Shown here: piece by piece, positions 27,877 through 36,587 of the stretch
How positions within the stretch are numbered: the first letter of the stretch is position 1
Layout: every line of letters begins with the position of its first letter
DNA from: Salicibibacter cibi
GTDB taxonomy: Bacteria > Bacillota > Bacilli > Bacillales > Marinococcaceae
Length of the DNA: 64,000 bases
Assembly: GCF_016495865.1 (NCBI RefSeq)
Contig: NZ_CP054706.1
Span: 2,480,001 to 2,544,000, forward strand
Direction of reading: 5' to 3'
Translations under genes and position numbers: made by a program
The notes under the pieces: model-generated
Database searches by the model: none
Told to the model about the DNA's origin: nothing
What the model saw: only the letters and a program-made list of their open reading frames with translations

Positions 27877-28101
27877 TTATCGTTTTAACAGGTTGAGTAA
27901 CTGAATCGTCATCCCTAAGCCCTGGTTCATTCGAGACACACGCTGCGGCCAAGTACGGCCGTTAAAAAAACGTGCTTCTTTTTCCATTTCTTCCAAACGT
28001 TCAGGGCGTCTGGCCAATACCCGATACCAATAAGGCTCTGCACGTAAATACCTCTTCAGATCCGGTTTTTCTGAAAAATACTGCATTAAATCAGCGCGCA
28101 T
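27877..28101 (-). CDS. ylbE: YlbE-like protein
   Basis: A 74-residue protein of the YlbE family, with family features EKPDLKRYLRAEPYWYR and RVSRMNQ. Function is unknown. ATG 28101 follows GGAAGGG with somewhat long spacing; ATG 28122 has no ribosome binding site because repeat R3 ends just upstream. Its place between ylbF and ylbD is as in B. subtilis. Confidence 0.8.
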   Translation of the reverse strand: MRADLMQYFSEKPDLKRYLRAEPYWYRVLARRPERLEEMEKEARFFNGRTWPQRVSRMNQGLGMTIQLLNLLKR

Positions 28102-28130
28102 AATGGCATCAATCCCTTCCATGTATTAGA

Positions 28131-28222
28131 AGATTTGGCTTTTCGCCAAGTTTTAATGTCAAAAGCCTTCGCCCAACGTATGTAGGTAAGAAAGTTGATT
28201 TATACTTTCTTACCTACCAAAA
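28131..28222 (-). repeat. Two-hairpin small repeat, copy R3
   Basis: Contains TTTGGCTTTTCGCCAAG at one end and AGGTAAGAAAGT...ACTTTCTTACCT at the other, each an inverted repeat. Orientation is opposite to R1 and R2. It fills the ylbD-ylbE gap, and its end lies about 30 bp before the ylbE start. Confidence 0.85.
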
Positions 28223-28225
28223 ACA

Positions 28226-28256
28226 ATCCAATGGGCGAGACGATGATTCATCGCCC
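28226..28256 (-). terminator. Terminator-like hairpin after ylbD
   Basis: On the minus strand GGGCGATGA and TCATCG/TCTCGCCC fold into a hairpin, followed by a weak T-rich stretch, directly after the ylbD stop. Confidence 0.5.
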
Positions 28257-28266
28257 ACCTACTTAT

Positions 28267-28698
28267 TTAAAAACCTCTAAATGAAAACGGATTCTCTTGA
28301 CGATCATTGCGCGATTGATTGGGATTAGACTGAAATTGACTCAATAGCTCTTGAACGTTACCCATCACTCCGTTAAATTGGGATAAATGTTTTTGCAAAT
28401 CATTCACATTCATTTGTCCCAACGTCTTCAAGAGAGTGCCCACGGTTTGATTTGATTGAAACAAGCCTTGAATGGATGGCATCATTTCAGTTGAATTCGT
28501 ATCCGAAGAATCAGCTTCACTCGGATTTCCCGCGTATGTGCTCCAATGTTGTTCATCATCCCCTAAAATGACCCAATCCTGATATAATCCATTCCAAGTT
28601 GCTTTCCCGGAACGAACCTCTTGGACGAGTTTCGGATGTTGTTTCACAAAAGCCTTGAAATCACGCAATGAAGGATCCAGCTGCCCATCGTTTTCCAC
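28267..28698 (-). CDS. ylbD: YlbD, putative spore coat protein
   Basis: A 143-residue protein of the YlbD coat family. The conserved N-terminal region LRDFKAFVKQHPKLVQEVR is followed by WNGLYQDWVILGDD, then a Gln/Asn/Ser-rich low-complexity C-terminus. It is thought to be a spore coat component. AAGGAGG lies only two bases from ATG 28704 but eight from GTG 28698, so I favour the GTG. Repeat R4 lies directly upstream. Confidence 0.82.
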   Translation of the reverse strand: MENDGQLDPSLRDFKAFVKQHPKLVQEVRSGKATWNGLYQDWVILGDDEQHWSTYAGNPSEADSSDTNSTEMMPSIQGLFQSNQTVGTLLKTLGQMNVNDLQKHLSQFNGVMGNVQELLSQFQSNPNQSRNDRQENPFSFRGF

Positions 28699-28718
28699 CG
28701 GCATCTCCTCCTTAACGT

Positions 28719-28795
28719 TCCCACTTGGCTCATCGCCAAGCTTTTATGGCGAAAGCCTTCGTTGCATTTATACAGGTAGAAAAGTTGATGGGTCA
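28719..28795 (-). repeat. Two-hairpin small repeat, copy R4 (first part)
   Basis: Matches the hairpin half of the small repeat (CTTGGCTCATCGCCAAG, then TTTTATGGCGAAAGCCTTC). It breaks off after GTTGATG, where a type A repeat begins. The missing end reappears at 28975-29010, so the type A element seems to have inserted into R4. Confidence 0.75.
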
Positions 28796-28796
28796 A

Positions 28797-28974
28797 CACT
28801 AAAATCAATGGTTGATATGATTAAATATGGTAACACCACTAGCGAGCGAAGGAAAAACACGTAGACTCCTGTGGGAAAGCGCAGGGCTCACGGAAAGCAT
28901 AGTGTTTTTCCGTAGCGGTCACTACCAATCATAATTGCCCCTAGTTTGTCAGCCATAGATTTTGGTGAAGAGCC
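28797..28974 (+). repeat. Dispersed GC-rich repeat, type A copy 2 (internally deleted)
   Basis: Same orientation as the copy at 47617 but lacks about 65 bp of the core, between GGGAAAGCGCAG and the CACGGAAAGC block. The right end, CCATAGATTTTGGTGAAGAGCC, is the inverted counterpart of the left end of the other copies. The element therefore has inverted terminal sequences. Confidence 0.8.
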
Positions 28975-29010
28975 AAGTTGATCTATACTTTCTTACCTGC
29001 CAAATAGGGA
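28975..29010 (-). repeat. Small repeat R4, displaced second part
   Basis: TTGATCTATACTTTCTTACCTGCCAAA is the expected far end of R4, now separated from the rest by the type A element. Between here and 29110 I see no gene. Confidence 0.65.
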
Positions 29011-29133
29011 TGGACCTTTACTCATCACTATACGCATGGTTATCGGTGTACGTTCGCCCAAACTTGCGCATTGCATATTTGTTGATTTCATAATAAGATG
29101 AGTAGGAGATAAAGTTACTGAGGAGGCAAAACG

Positions 29134-29490
29134 TTGAAGCTAACTGATTATCATTTTCCGGATAAAGAAATAGGATTCGGACGGTTATTAGGGATCATGC
29201 AAAATCATGGGTTTGTTATTGGGGAACATTGGGATTACGAACGTGTGACTTTTGATTTACAAATGCCGGATGAAAGCGATCCGGGAACCTTTTATCTGCG
29301 TGTGCCTGCTTATGCCATTGACGGGGATATTCCCCATGATGAAACAACTGTGAAAATCATGACGCCCCTGTTGGGACGCCATTACTACCCGCACGGGGTT
29401 GAATATGGAGAAGATGAAAATTTTCCCGGCAAAATCGTCAATAAAAGCAAACAAAAACTAGCAACTGTTGATGAAGAATTAAATGATTAA
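29134..29490 (+). CDS. ylbA: YugN-like family protein (YlbA)
   Basis: A 118-residue cytosolic protein of the YugN-like family, with features such as FGRLLGIMQNHGFV and the C-terminal GVEYGEDENFP. Function is unknown. The TTG start has GAGGAGG eight bases upstream. Its position next to the cta cluster fits B. subtilis ylbA. It is followed by a clear terminator. Confidence 0.8.
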   Translation: MKLTDYHFPDKEIGFGRLLGIMQNHGFVIGEHWDYERVTFDLQMPDESDPGTFYLRVPAYAIDGDIPHDETTVKIMTPLLGRHYYPHGVEYGEDENFPGKIVNKSKQKLATVDEELND

Positions 29491-29517
29491 TGATGGCCCA
29501 AGAGGCCATCATTTTTT
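29491..29517 (+). terminator. Terminator of ylbA
   Basis: GATGGCC and GGCCATC with a 5-base loop, followed by ATTTTTT. Confidence 0.85.
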
Positions 29518-30066
29518 CTATGCATAGTAAGGAGAGATCAATATATAAATGAGAACGCCGGTGATGCTAACATACAGCCACAACGGCATCGTCCAACGGA
29601 CAATTTTGCGATGCTTTCTCAACTGATTCGTATATCCCCAAAGCACCGAAAGCAAAGCGAGGGGAACGATGACAGCAGCCAACGGAATGTGCGTGAAAAG
29701 AATAAAGTAATAAATGCCTGCCATGATCCCTTCACCGCCATAACTTGTCGACTCTGCCAACGCATGGTGGGTGAGATACGTGACAAGGAAAAGGGTCGTC
29801 GTCGTTAGCGCCGCATAGATAAAGCGACGGTGTGCCTTCACATTTTTTTTCAAGATCGCGTAAAGGGCAGCCAATAAAAAAACCGTCGTAAAACTATTGT
29901 AAATGGCGTTTAACATCGGCAGCAACGTCACATCAAAAGGCGCGGATGAAGTAGCCCCATCCATTAAAAAGACAACGGCAATTAACCCGTTGATGACAAT
30001 CGTCAACGTGACAACGAGAGGAATATAGTTTTTTCCTTTTTCTTGCGATTGTGTTGATTGATCCAT
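29518..30066 (-). CDS. ctaM: CtaM-like protein (DUF420)
   Basis: A 182-residue membrane protein with five predicted helices and conserved histidines (AHRRF, THHALAE, THIPLA, RKHRKIVRW). It belongs to the DUF420 family. In Staphylococcus CtaM is needed to mature heme-copper oxidases. It follows ctaF and takes the place of ctaG found in B. subtilis. A transcript terminator lies between ctaF and this gene, so it may be expressed separately. Confidence 0.85.
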   Translation of the reverse strand: MDQSTQSQEKGKNYIPLVVTLTIVINGLIAVVFLMDGATSSAPFDVTLLPMLNAIYNSFTTVFLLAALYAILKKNVKAHRRFIYAALTTTTLFLVTYLTHHALAESTSYGGEGIMAGIYYFILFTHIPLAAVIVPLALLSVLWGYTNQLRKHRKIVRWTMPLWLYVSITGVLIYILISPYYA

Positions 30067-30174
30067 CGGTCAGCCTCCTTGCCCATTCATTATACTAAAG
30101 ATGGATGCAAGCACCAAACTTGCCTGTTGACGATCTTCTGACATTCGTTCGTTTTTTTTTTCCGGGCAATTCAA

Positions 30175-30211
30175 ACAAAATCGGGCTAACCGTCGTATGG
30201 TTAGCCCGATT
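30175..30211 (-). terminator. Terminator after ctaF
   Basis: TCGGGCTAACC and GGTTAGCCCGA form a perfect 11-bp stem, followed on the minus strand by TTTTGTTT. Confidence 0.85.
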
Positions 30212-30227
30212 CGTCTGTCTGTGCTGT

Positions 30228-30572
30228 TTAGTACTTCACGACGCCAAGAAGCATGATTAAGGCAACGATCATCGGCGCTGCCAGGACAAGGCCGGAAATC
30301 ATAAAAGAATTCGGCCAGCCGTGGTCCTTATCTTTCAGATGCATGAAGTAGTATAACTGTAAAAGCAATTGAACAAACGCAAGCAAAAGGATAAACGGCG
30401 TTGTAAATGTACCAGGCACACCTTCAGCACCGACGGCCAAGAAAGCCAGGATGGTGATTCCGATCATAAAGGCAAACGCGATGACCTGCGTACGTTGTTC
30501 ACGGTTGATTTTCCGTTTTTCCTCATTATTCATTGCACTCTCTTTAAAGGGTTGATCCAAGTTTTCAGCCAT
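30228..30572 (-). CDS. ctaF: Cytochrome c oxidase subunit IV (CtaF)
   Basis: A 114-residue membrane protein with three helices and the family sequence LQLYYFMHLKDK. It is the small subunit of the caa3-type oxidase. The start ATG follows GGAGGG and lies seven bases after the ctaE stop. It is the last gene of ctaCDEF before the terminator. Confidence 0.92.
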   Translation of the reverse strand: MAENLDQPFKESAMNNEEKRKINREQRTQVIAFAFMIGITILAFLAVGAEGVPGTFTTPFILLLAFVQLLLQLYYFMHLKDKDHGWPNSFMISGLVLAAPMIVALIMLLGVVKY

Positions 30573-30578
30573 TTATTA

Positions 30579-31196
30579 TTACCCTCCAATCCCCATGAGG
30601 TATACAACAGTGAAAATAAACACCCAAACAAGGTCAATGAAGTGCCAATAGAGACTGAACGCGTAAAATTTCGGCGCGTTGGTTAACGTGATACCTGCTT
30701 TTCGGTTGCGAAGGAGCAAAAGCAGGATCCAAGCAAGCCCGAACAATACGTGTGCCCCGTGTAAACCTACGAGTGTATAAAATGAGGAAGCAAACGCACT
30801 CGTCGTATAACCTAGTCCATGCTCATAATATTCCACGAACTCGTAGATCTCTAAACCGAGAAATGTTGCCCCGAGCAAAAATGTTATCCACATCCACAAT
30901 TTCAGCTTGGCAAACTGGTTCTTTTTCATCGCAAACGTTGCTAAAACACTGGTCAATGAGCTTGTCAAAAGAAGCATCGTCATAATAAACACAAGGGGAA
31001 GCTGGAAGAGGTCCGCGGCTTCCGGACCACTTCCGGTACCGCTTCTCAGCCCAAGGTACGTACCAAAAAACGTTGCAAACATTGTCGTTTCACCGGCAAG
31101 AAACACAAACATGCCAAGAAACTTGTTTTTGCCGTCGAGTGTCGCTTTTTCCGGATTGGCGGGAAGCCCTTTATTTACATCAACTGAATCTGCCAT
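30579..31196 (-). CDS. ctaE: Cytochrome c oxidase subunit III
   Basis: A 205-residue protein with five transmembrane helices. FLAGETTMFATFFGTYLGLR, LHGAHVLFGLAW and SLYWHFIDLVWVFIF mark subunit III of heme-copper oxidases. It starts three bases after the ctaD stop, and its ribosome binding site lies in the end of ctaD. Confidence 0.95.
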   Translation of the reverse strand: MADSVDVNKGLPANPEKATLDGKNKFLGMFVFLAGETTMFATFFGTYLGLRSGTGSGPEAADLFQLPLVFIMTMLLLTSSLTSVLATFAMKKNQFAKLKLWMWITFLLGATFLGLEIYEFVEYYEHGLGYTTSAFASSFYTLVGLHGAHVLFGLAWILLLLLRNRKAGITLTNAPKFYAFSLYWHFIDLVWVFIFTVVYLMGIGG

Positions 31197-31199
31197 GGG

Positions 31200-33071
31200 C
31201 TAGCTCAACTCCTTTTCCATTGATTCCACGGTTTCTTTGTCAATGTGATAACCGTGATCATTTTGTAAGGAACGTGCCGCCATTGCACCGAAGAAAGTGA
31301 TCCCGCCAATCGCGATTATAACATATGGGGAAATGAACAGATCCATATGGAAGCTGATAAATCCGAAACCTGCGATGAACATGCCTACACCCATGATGAA
31401 CGGGAGGATCGACCCATTCGGCATATGAATTTCATCCAATGGTTCTGCCGGCTTCATTTCTCCGTTTCCATGTATCTTTTCATAAAACACCGGATCGAGC
31501 GAGCGTACTTGCGGCGTTTGGGCAAAGTTGTACTCCGCTACGGGTGTAGAGGTGGCCCATTCCAACGTACGCGCATCCCATGGATCTTTTTCTGTGATGC
31601 GTTCTGCTTTAAGCGCCGAGTAGATGATATTGATCACCAGGATAATGATCGCAACACTCATTAAAAATGCACCGACACTTGAGATGAAGTTCATCGTGTC
31701 CATCCCTTGGCCTTCCAGATACGTATAAACCCGTCGCGGCATGCCAATAAGCCCGAGAATATGTTGAACGAAGAACGTAAGATGGAATCCAATGTAAAAG
31801 ATCCAAAAAAAGATGATCCCTAACGTTTCATTCAGCTTATGCCCAAACATTTTCGGATACCAGTAGAAAAGTCCGGCAAGCAAGCCCAGTACGATACCAC
31901 CGACAATAATATAATGAAAGTGGGCAACGACGAAATACGTATCGTGATATAAATGATCCACCGGTGCCATCGCAAGCATGACGCCAGTCACACCGCCGAG
32001 AACGAAGGTCGGGACAAACGAGGCTCCAAAATGCATGGCCGTCGTAAACTTGATTTTTCCTCCCCACATCGTAAACAGCCAGTTAAAGATTTTAATCCCC
32101 GTCGGTACGGCGATCGTCATCGTTGCAATCGCAAACACCGAGTTTGCAATCGGCCCGACACCTACCGTGAACATATGGTGCAACCAAACCATAAAGGATA
32201 GAAAGCCGATGATCAAAACGGCAAACACCATCGATGTGTATCCAAACAGACGTTTTTTGGAAAACGCAGGGACGACTTCAGATATTATTCCAAAGGCAGG
32301 CATGACAAGGATATACACTTCCGGATGTCCGAAAATCCAAAAGATATGTTGCCAAAGAACAACGTTCCCGCCTTCACCCGGAATAAAAAACTGGGCATCA
32401 AAGATACGGTCCAACATCAATAGCGCGAGTCCGGCAGCAAGCGGCGTAAACGCAAAAACAATCAACATGGACGTAACGAGCATCGTCCAGCAAAATAGCG
32501 GAAGCCGCATCATCGTCATTCCCGGGGCACGCATGTTAATGATCGTGACGATAAAGTTAATCCCGGAAATAAGTGTTCCGAAGCCAGATATCTGCAAACC
32601 GAGCACATAAAAGTCTATGCCTAAGCCCCCAAATTCACGACTGGCAAGCGGCACGTAAGATGTCCACCCGGCATCCGGGGCTCCGCCGAAAAACCAACTG
32701 ATGCTGAGCAGGATTCCCCCGGATAAAAACAACCAGAAACCGAGCGCGTTCACAAACGGAAATGCCACATCACGAGCACCGATTTGCAACGGTATGGCAA
32801 AGTTGGCAAATGCAAAGATCAATGGCGTTGCAGCCAGAAACAACATGATGGTTCCGTGCATGGTCACCAATTCATTAAAGGTTTGACCACTGATAAATTC
32901 CATTTCCGGTGCTATGAGCTGTATTCGGAATAACACGGCCATCAAACCGGCTTTAACGAAAAAGAGTGTGCCGGCAATCAAGTACAAGATGGCAATTTTT
33001 TTATGGTCAACCGTCGTTAACCAATCCCAAAGCACGCTTTTTTTGCGCGTGTTTGTAGCCTCACTTACCAC
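31200..33071 (-). CDS. ctaD: Cytochrome c oxidase subunit I (caa3 type)
   Basis: A 623-residue catalytic subunit carrying heme a, heme a3 and CuB. The CuB/Y motif WIFGHPEVYILVMPAFG, the double histidine WLHHMFTVG and the C-terminal heme ligands FVVAHFHYI are all present. Like B. subtilis CtaD it carries extra C-terminal helices. The GTG start follows AAAGGAGGG. It reduces O2 to water while pumping protons. Confidence 0.97.
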   Translation of the reverse strand: MVSEATNTRKKSVLWDWLTTVDHKKIAILYLIAGTLFFVKAGLMAVLFRIQLIAPEMEFISGQTFNELVTMHGTIMLFLAATPLIFAFANFAIPLQIGARDVAFPFVNALGFWLFLSGGILLSISWFFGGAPDAGWTSYVPLASREFGGLGIDFYVLGLQISGFGTLISGINFIVTIINMRAPGMTMMRLPLFCWTMLVTSMLIVFAFTPLAAGLALLMLDRIFDAQFFIPGEGGNVVLWQHIFWIFGHPEVYILVMPAFGIISEVVPAFSKKRLFGYTSMVFAVLIIGFLSFMVWLHHMFTVGVGPIANSVFAIATMTIAVPTGIKIFNWLFTMWGGKIKFTTAMHFGASFVPTFVLGGVTGVMLAMAPVDHLYHDTYFVVAHFHYIIVGGIVLGLLAGLFYWYPKMFGHKLNETLGIIFFWIFYIGFHLTFFVQHILGLIGMPRRVYTYLEGQGMDTMNFISSVGAFLMSVAIIILVINIIYSALKAERITEKDPWDARTLEWATSTPVAEYNFAQTPQVRSLDPVFYEKIHGNGEMKPAEPLDEIHMPNGSILPFIMGVGMFIAGFGFISFHMDLFISPYVIIAIGGITFFGAMAARSLQNDHGYHIDKETVESMEKELS

Positions 33072-33103
33072 GTTTTGTTCCCTCCTTTATATCGATCGAT
33101 GCT

Positions 33104-34213
33104 TTAAAGGTCAATGTCTTCTTTTGTTTCATCATCTAGTCGCTCTAACGAATCGAGGTAAGCGATGATCGCATCGAGTTCATCATCTTCCATTCCCGGT
33201 GATGCCGGCATATTTACTCCTTGTTTCAAGGCGCCGGGGTCCCGGATCCAGTCTCGCAGGTTTTCCTCGTTGTTTTCGAGGAAACCGGCAATCGTCGTGC
33301 GGTCACCGAAGTTCGTTAACGTCGGTCCTTGTGCGGAACCTTCGCCATCAACAGCATGGCAGGCAATGCACCCTTGGTCTTCAAATTGCTCACGGCCTTC
33401 TTGGGCCAACGTTTCCTCCGGTTCTTCTTCTTCTTGCTGCATTTCTTCATTCCAGGAAGCATAATCGTCCTCTTCAAGCGCAATCAATTTAAAGTCCATG
33501 AGTGCGTGGGAAGGACCGCACAACTCGGCACATTTTCCCATGTAAACACCGGGGTCATCTGCCTCTAACCACACATGGTTCGTCACCCCCGGGATATTGT
33601 CTACCTTGCCTCCCAGGGCCGGCACCCAGAATGAGTGCATAACATCTTCTGCTTCCAGTTGAAAGACAACTTCTTCTTCTGCCGGAATGTAAACATCGTT
33701 ACCGGTCGTAAATCCTTCAGGATAATCAAATTCCCACCAAAATTGATGGCCGGTAACTTCGATGACATACGCGTCATCTTGAAGATCTTCTTCATCGACT
33801 TCTTCATCAACGTCACCAGCCCCTTCGGTCTCCTCTTCTTCTTCGGCAATGTCTTCGGCGTCAACGCTTAAGTAAAATTGTCCCGTAATTGTCGGAACCG
33901 CGAGAATTGCCAACAAGAAAATGGGAATGACGGTCCAGGCCACTTCTAGCTTTGTGTTGCCGTGGGTTTGTTCCGGATAATCATTATCTCCATCTTTTTG
34001 CCGAAACTTCATAACGACGATAAAGAAAATAACAAAGACAACAACGGTGACGAGCGCCATAACATACAGACTCAAAAGCATATTGTCAAAAATCCATTGC
34101 GATTGGGGGCCCATCGGATCCAACGCTGTCAATCCTTGTTCGCCGCACCCTGCGAGCAATAGCATAAAGGCCATAAGCGGCACAACCCGCAGAAACCTCT
34201 TCTTTGCATTCAT
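33104..34213 (-). CDS. ctaC: Cytochrome c oxidase subunit II with fused cytochrome c
   Basis: A 369-residue lipoprotein subunit. The lipobox LAGC has its cysteine at 23, and two membrane helices follow (about 42-70 and 90-112). A CuA domain has H193, C228, C232, H236 and M239. A C-terminal cytochrome c domain carries CIACH at 282-286, typical of caa3 oxidases. Residues 118-147 are an extra Glu/Asp-rich insertion before the CuA domain. This segment faces the outside and fits alkaliphile or halophile adaptation. Confidence 0.96.
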   Translation of the reverse strand: MNAKKRFLRVVPLMAFMLLLAGCGEQGLTALDPMGPQSQWIFDNMLLSLYVMALVTVVVFVIFFIVVMKFRQKDGDNDYPEQTHGNTKLEVAWTVIPIFLLAILAVPTITGQFYLSVDAEDIAEEEEETEGAGDVDEEVDEEDLQDDAYVIEVTGHQFWWEFDYPEGFTTGNDVYIPAEEEVVFQLEAEDVMHSFWVPALGGKVDNIPGVTNHVWLEADDPGVYMGKCAELCGPSHALMDFKLIALEEDDYASWNEEMQQEEEEPEETLAQEGREQFEDQGCIACHAVDGEGSAQGPTLTNFGDRTTIAGFLENNEENLRDWIRDPGALKQGVNMPASPGMEDDELDAIIAYLDSLERLDDETKEDIDL

Positions 34214-34336
34214 GTGCTTTCCAACCCCTCTTTCTATGATGTTCTTCGATTTTCACGCATTACGTTTTCAGCACGTTTTCTATGTAACTCCCGTAAAGGA
34301 GCCCACCCTGAACGTCCGGGTGTCTGTCTGTTGTGT

Positions 34337-35272
34337 TCACAAGTGAACGACAACCATTACGACAAATATCACGGTCAAATAGATAAGAGAGTACATAAAC
34401 ATAGAACGTGCCCACGCCGTGTCATCCTTTGTGCGAATTCCCTTCAAGCTCAATATTAACCAGCCGATGCCAAGGGCTGCCGCCACAATTGTATAAATCA
34501 TTCCAAATGGATAGAGCAATAACGAAATAGGAAGCAAGGCAGCGATATAGACAAGAATTTGTCTTTTGGTCATTGTAAAGCCCGCAACGACCGGTAGCAT
34601 CGGCACACCGGCTTTGCGATACTCTTCTACCCTCATCATTGCCAATGCCAAAAAATGAGGTGGTTGCCAAATAAACATCACCGCAAACATTAACCAGGCA
34701 TACATATGTAAGCCGGGATCAACGGCTGCCCAACCGATTAACGGGGGCGTGGCTCCCGCAATACTGCCGACGATCGTATTTAATGAATGGGTTCGTTTTA
34801 GCCACAGGGAATAAACAACCACATAAACGAACAGCCCAATTGCCGCAATAACAGCCGCAACTGGTTCAATCGTCAACAAAACGCCAATGCCTATCGAGGA
34901 CTGGATTAAACCGGCGTATAGAACTTTTCTCGGTTCGATCGTTCCCGTCACAGACGGACGCTCTTTTTTACTGTCCATCATCGGATCAATATCTTTGTCA
35001 ATATAATTATTTAGCGTCGTTCCTCCGGCAAGCACGAGGGCTATCCCGAACATCGTAAACAAAAGAATGTGTATGTTGCTTCCCAAGGAATACCCTGCGG
35101 TATACTGTGCTGCAACGAAAAATCCGACGAAAGCCGTCAGTAAATTCGACATAACAATGCCGGGTTTTGCCAGCTCAATATACTCCCTCCACGGTTTGTC
35201 TACCGTCTTCTCAGGGGCGCTTTCTTTTTTTTCAACCGCTTCGGCTGCTTTCATAACCGTGTTTGATTTCAT
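34337..35272 (-). CDS. ctaB: Protoheme IX farnesyltransferase (heme O synthase)
   Basis: A 311-residue UbiA-family membrane prenyltransferase. The prenyl-diphosphate motif [16 protein letters not shown] is seen, and the second aspartate loop region near [10 protein letters not shown]. It makes heme O for CtaA. ATG 35272 lies six bases after AAAGGGGGTG; the in-frame GTG at 35281 overlaps that site. The 27-residue charged N-terminus is cytoplasmic. Confidence 0.95.
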   Translation of the reverse strand: MKSNTVMKAAEAVEKKESAPEKTVDKPWREYIELAKPGIVMSNLLTAFVGFFVAAQYTAGYSLGSNIHILLFTMFGIALVLAGGTTLNNYIDKDIDPMMDSKKERPSVTGTIEPRKVLYAGLIQSSIGIGVLLTIEPVAAVIAAIGLFVYVVVYSLWLKRTHSLNTIVGSIAGATPPLIGWAAVDPGLHMYAWLMFAVMFIWQPPHFLALAMMRVEEYRKAGVPMLPVVAGFTMTKRQILVYIAALLPISLLLYPFGMIYTIVAAALGIGWLILSLKGIRTKDDTAWARSMFMYSLIYLTVIFVVMVVVHL

Positions 35273-35397
35273 CCTCTTCACCCCCTTTTTCGCATTCCGC
35301 CTGCCACGTTTTATCCGTGACGAGATTCACTTGGCATCCCTTCTCCCATCATACTATACTTTTCGCCAACTTCGGAAGGGTTTTGTCCACTATTGTC

Positions 35398-35426
35398 ATT
35401 ATAGCTGAAAATAGGTCTTGTTTCAT
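35398..35426 (-). promoter_or_regulatory. Candidate promoter of the ctaBCDEF operon
   Basis: On the minus strand ATGAAA (35426-35421), a 17-bp spacer and a perfect TATAAT (35403-35398). It gives a leader of about 120 bases. The intervening region shows no other structure I can name. Confidence 0.5.
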
Positions 35427-35490
35427 TAAACTACACATTTTTTTCACATCTTCCAAACGAAATCGACATGAAATCTTCACCGCTAAAAAA

Positions 35491-35519
35491 TTGACTTCTG
35501 CTCCACTACTTCTTACTAT
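35491..35519 (+). promoter_or_regulatory. Promoter of ctaA
   Basis: TTGACT (35491-35496), a 17-bp spacer and TACTAT (35514-35519), about 140 bp upstream of the ctaA start. Confidence 0.55.
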
Positions 35520-35655
35520 TTTCAATAAGGGTTGCTTTTATGTTATGAATTGGAGATAGATGAGTGGAATACACCGAATATAGCTTATACAGAGAACATT
35601 TTTTTGTCAATCACTCCGGGTTTAAAAACCAGGTCATTTTAGAGAAGGTGATGTT

Positions 35656-36546
35656 TTGAATAAAGGGTTAAAGATTTTCGGCATTTTAACGTCGATCGGA
35701 ATGCTGATTGTCTTATTGCAAGGGTCCATCGTGACGAAAACAGAATCCGGGGATGGTTGCGGGGAAACGTGGCCGCTTTGTTTCGGAGAATTTGTTCCTT
35801 CTTCCCCCGCGCTCGCCACACTCATTGAATATGGCCACCGCCTCGTTTCAGGACTTGTCGGCCTAATGGTCGTCATCTTGGCAATTTGGGCGGTAAAAAA
35901 GCTCCCGCATATACGAGAAACAAAATTTTGGGCGTTGATGGCTGTTCTGTTCATTATATTTCAAGGACTCATGGGTGCGGCGGCCGTTGTTTTCGGTCAT
36001 TCAAATATTGTGCTCGCGCTGCATTTCGGCATATCGGCGATTTCATTCGCTACGGTGATTCTGCTCACAACACTCGCGTTCGAAGATGGCAAACGAAGAC
36101 CCGCTCCACGTGTCAAAAAAGGCTTTCGCAGATACCTGTTTTTTGTATTAGCCTATAGTTATGCGGTCATCTATAGCGGAGCGTACGTCAAACATACCGG
36201 TTCCACATACGCATGCGAGCAATTCCCCCATTGCGGGGATGTGGCAACGTTTGGCTTTCAAGCAGGTGCGCAAATGACGCACCGGATCGCAGCAATCGTC
36301 CTCGTTGTGTTGCTTTTCATCTTGTTTATACAAGCGTTTCGCTATCGCTATGAAAGCAAAATACTCGCGGGCAGCGGCTTGATTGCTTTTGCGCTCATTC
36401 TTGTACAAGCAGCCGCCGGCATAGCAATCGTGTACTTCCCCGACGCGTATTTAGCTACCGCCCTCACCCACACGCTCGTGATTACATTCGTGTTCACCTT
36501 GCTCTGTTATATGGCGATGATCGTAACAAGAAATCGGGCGTTTTAA
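35656..36546 (+). CDS. ctaA: Heme A synthase
   Basis: A 296-residue, eight-helix membrane protein that oxidises heme O to heme A. Conserved histidines lie in EYGHR, VFGH, MTHR and LTHT. The cysteine pairs in GDGCGETWPLC and CEQFPHCG are both present, as in Bacillus-type enzymes. The TTG start follows GAGAAGGTG. It is divergent from ctaB, the usual arrangement. Confidence 0.96.
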   Translation: MNKGLKIFGILTSIGMLIVLLQGSIVTKTESGDGCGETWPLCFGEFVPSSPALATLIEYGHRLVSGLVGLMVVILAIWAVKKLPHIRETKFWALMAVLFIIFQGLMGAAAVVFGHSNIVLALHFGISAISFATVILLTTLAFEDGKRRPAPRVKKGFRRYLFFVLAYSYAVIYSGAYVKHTGSTYACEQFPHCGDVATFGFQAGAQMTHRIAAIVLVVLLFILFIQAFRYRYESKILAGSGLIAFALILVQAAAGIAIVYFPDAYLATALTHTLVITFVFTLLCYMAMIVTRNRAF

Positions 36547-36552
36547 GCGTAA

Positions 36553-36587
36553 AAGTTGGCCGGACAATGTCCGGCCAACTTTTTTTC
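36553..36587. terminator. Terminator between ctaA and the GNAT gene
   Basis: AGTTGGCCGGACA and TGTCCGGCCAACT form a near-perfect stem with a 3-base loop, followed by seven T residues on the plus strand. The genes converge here, but the minus-strand T signal is weak. Confidence 0.85.
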
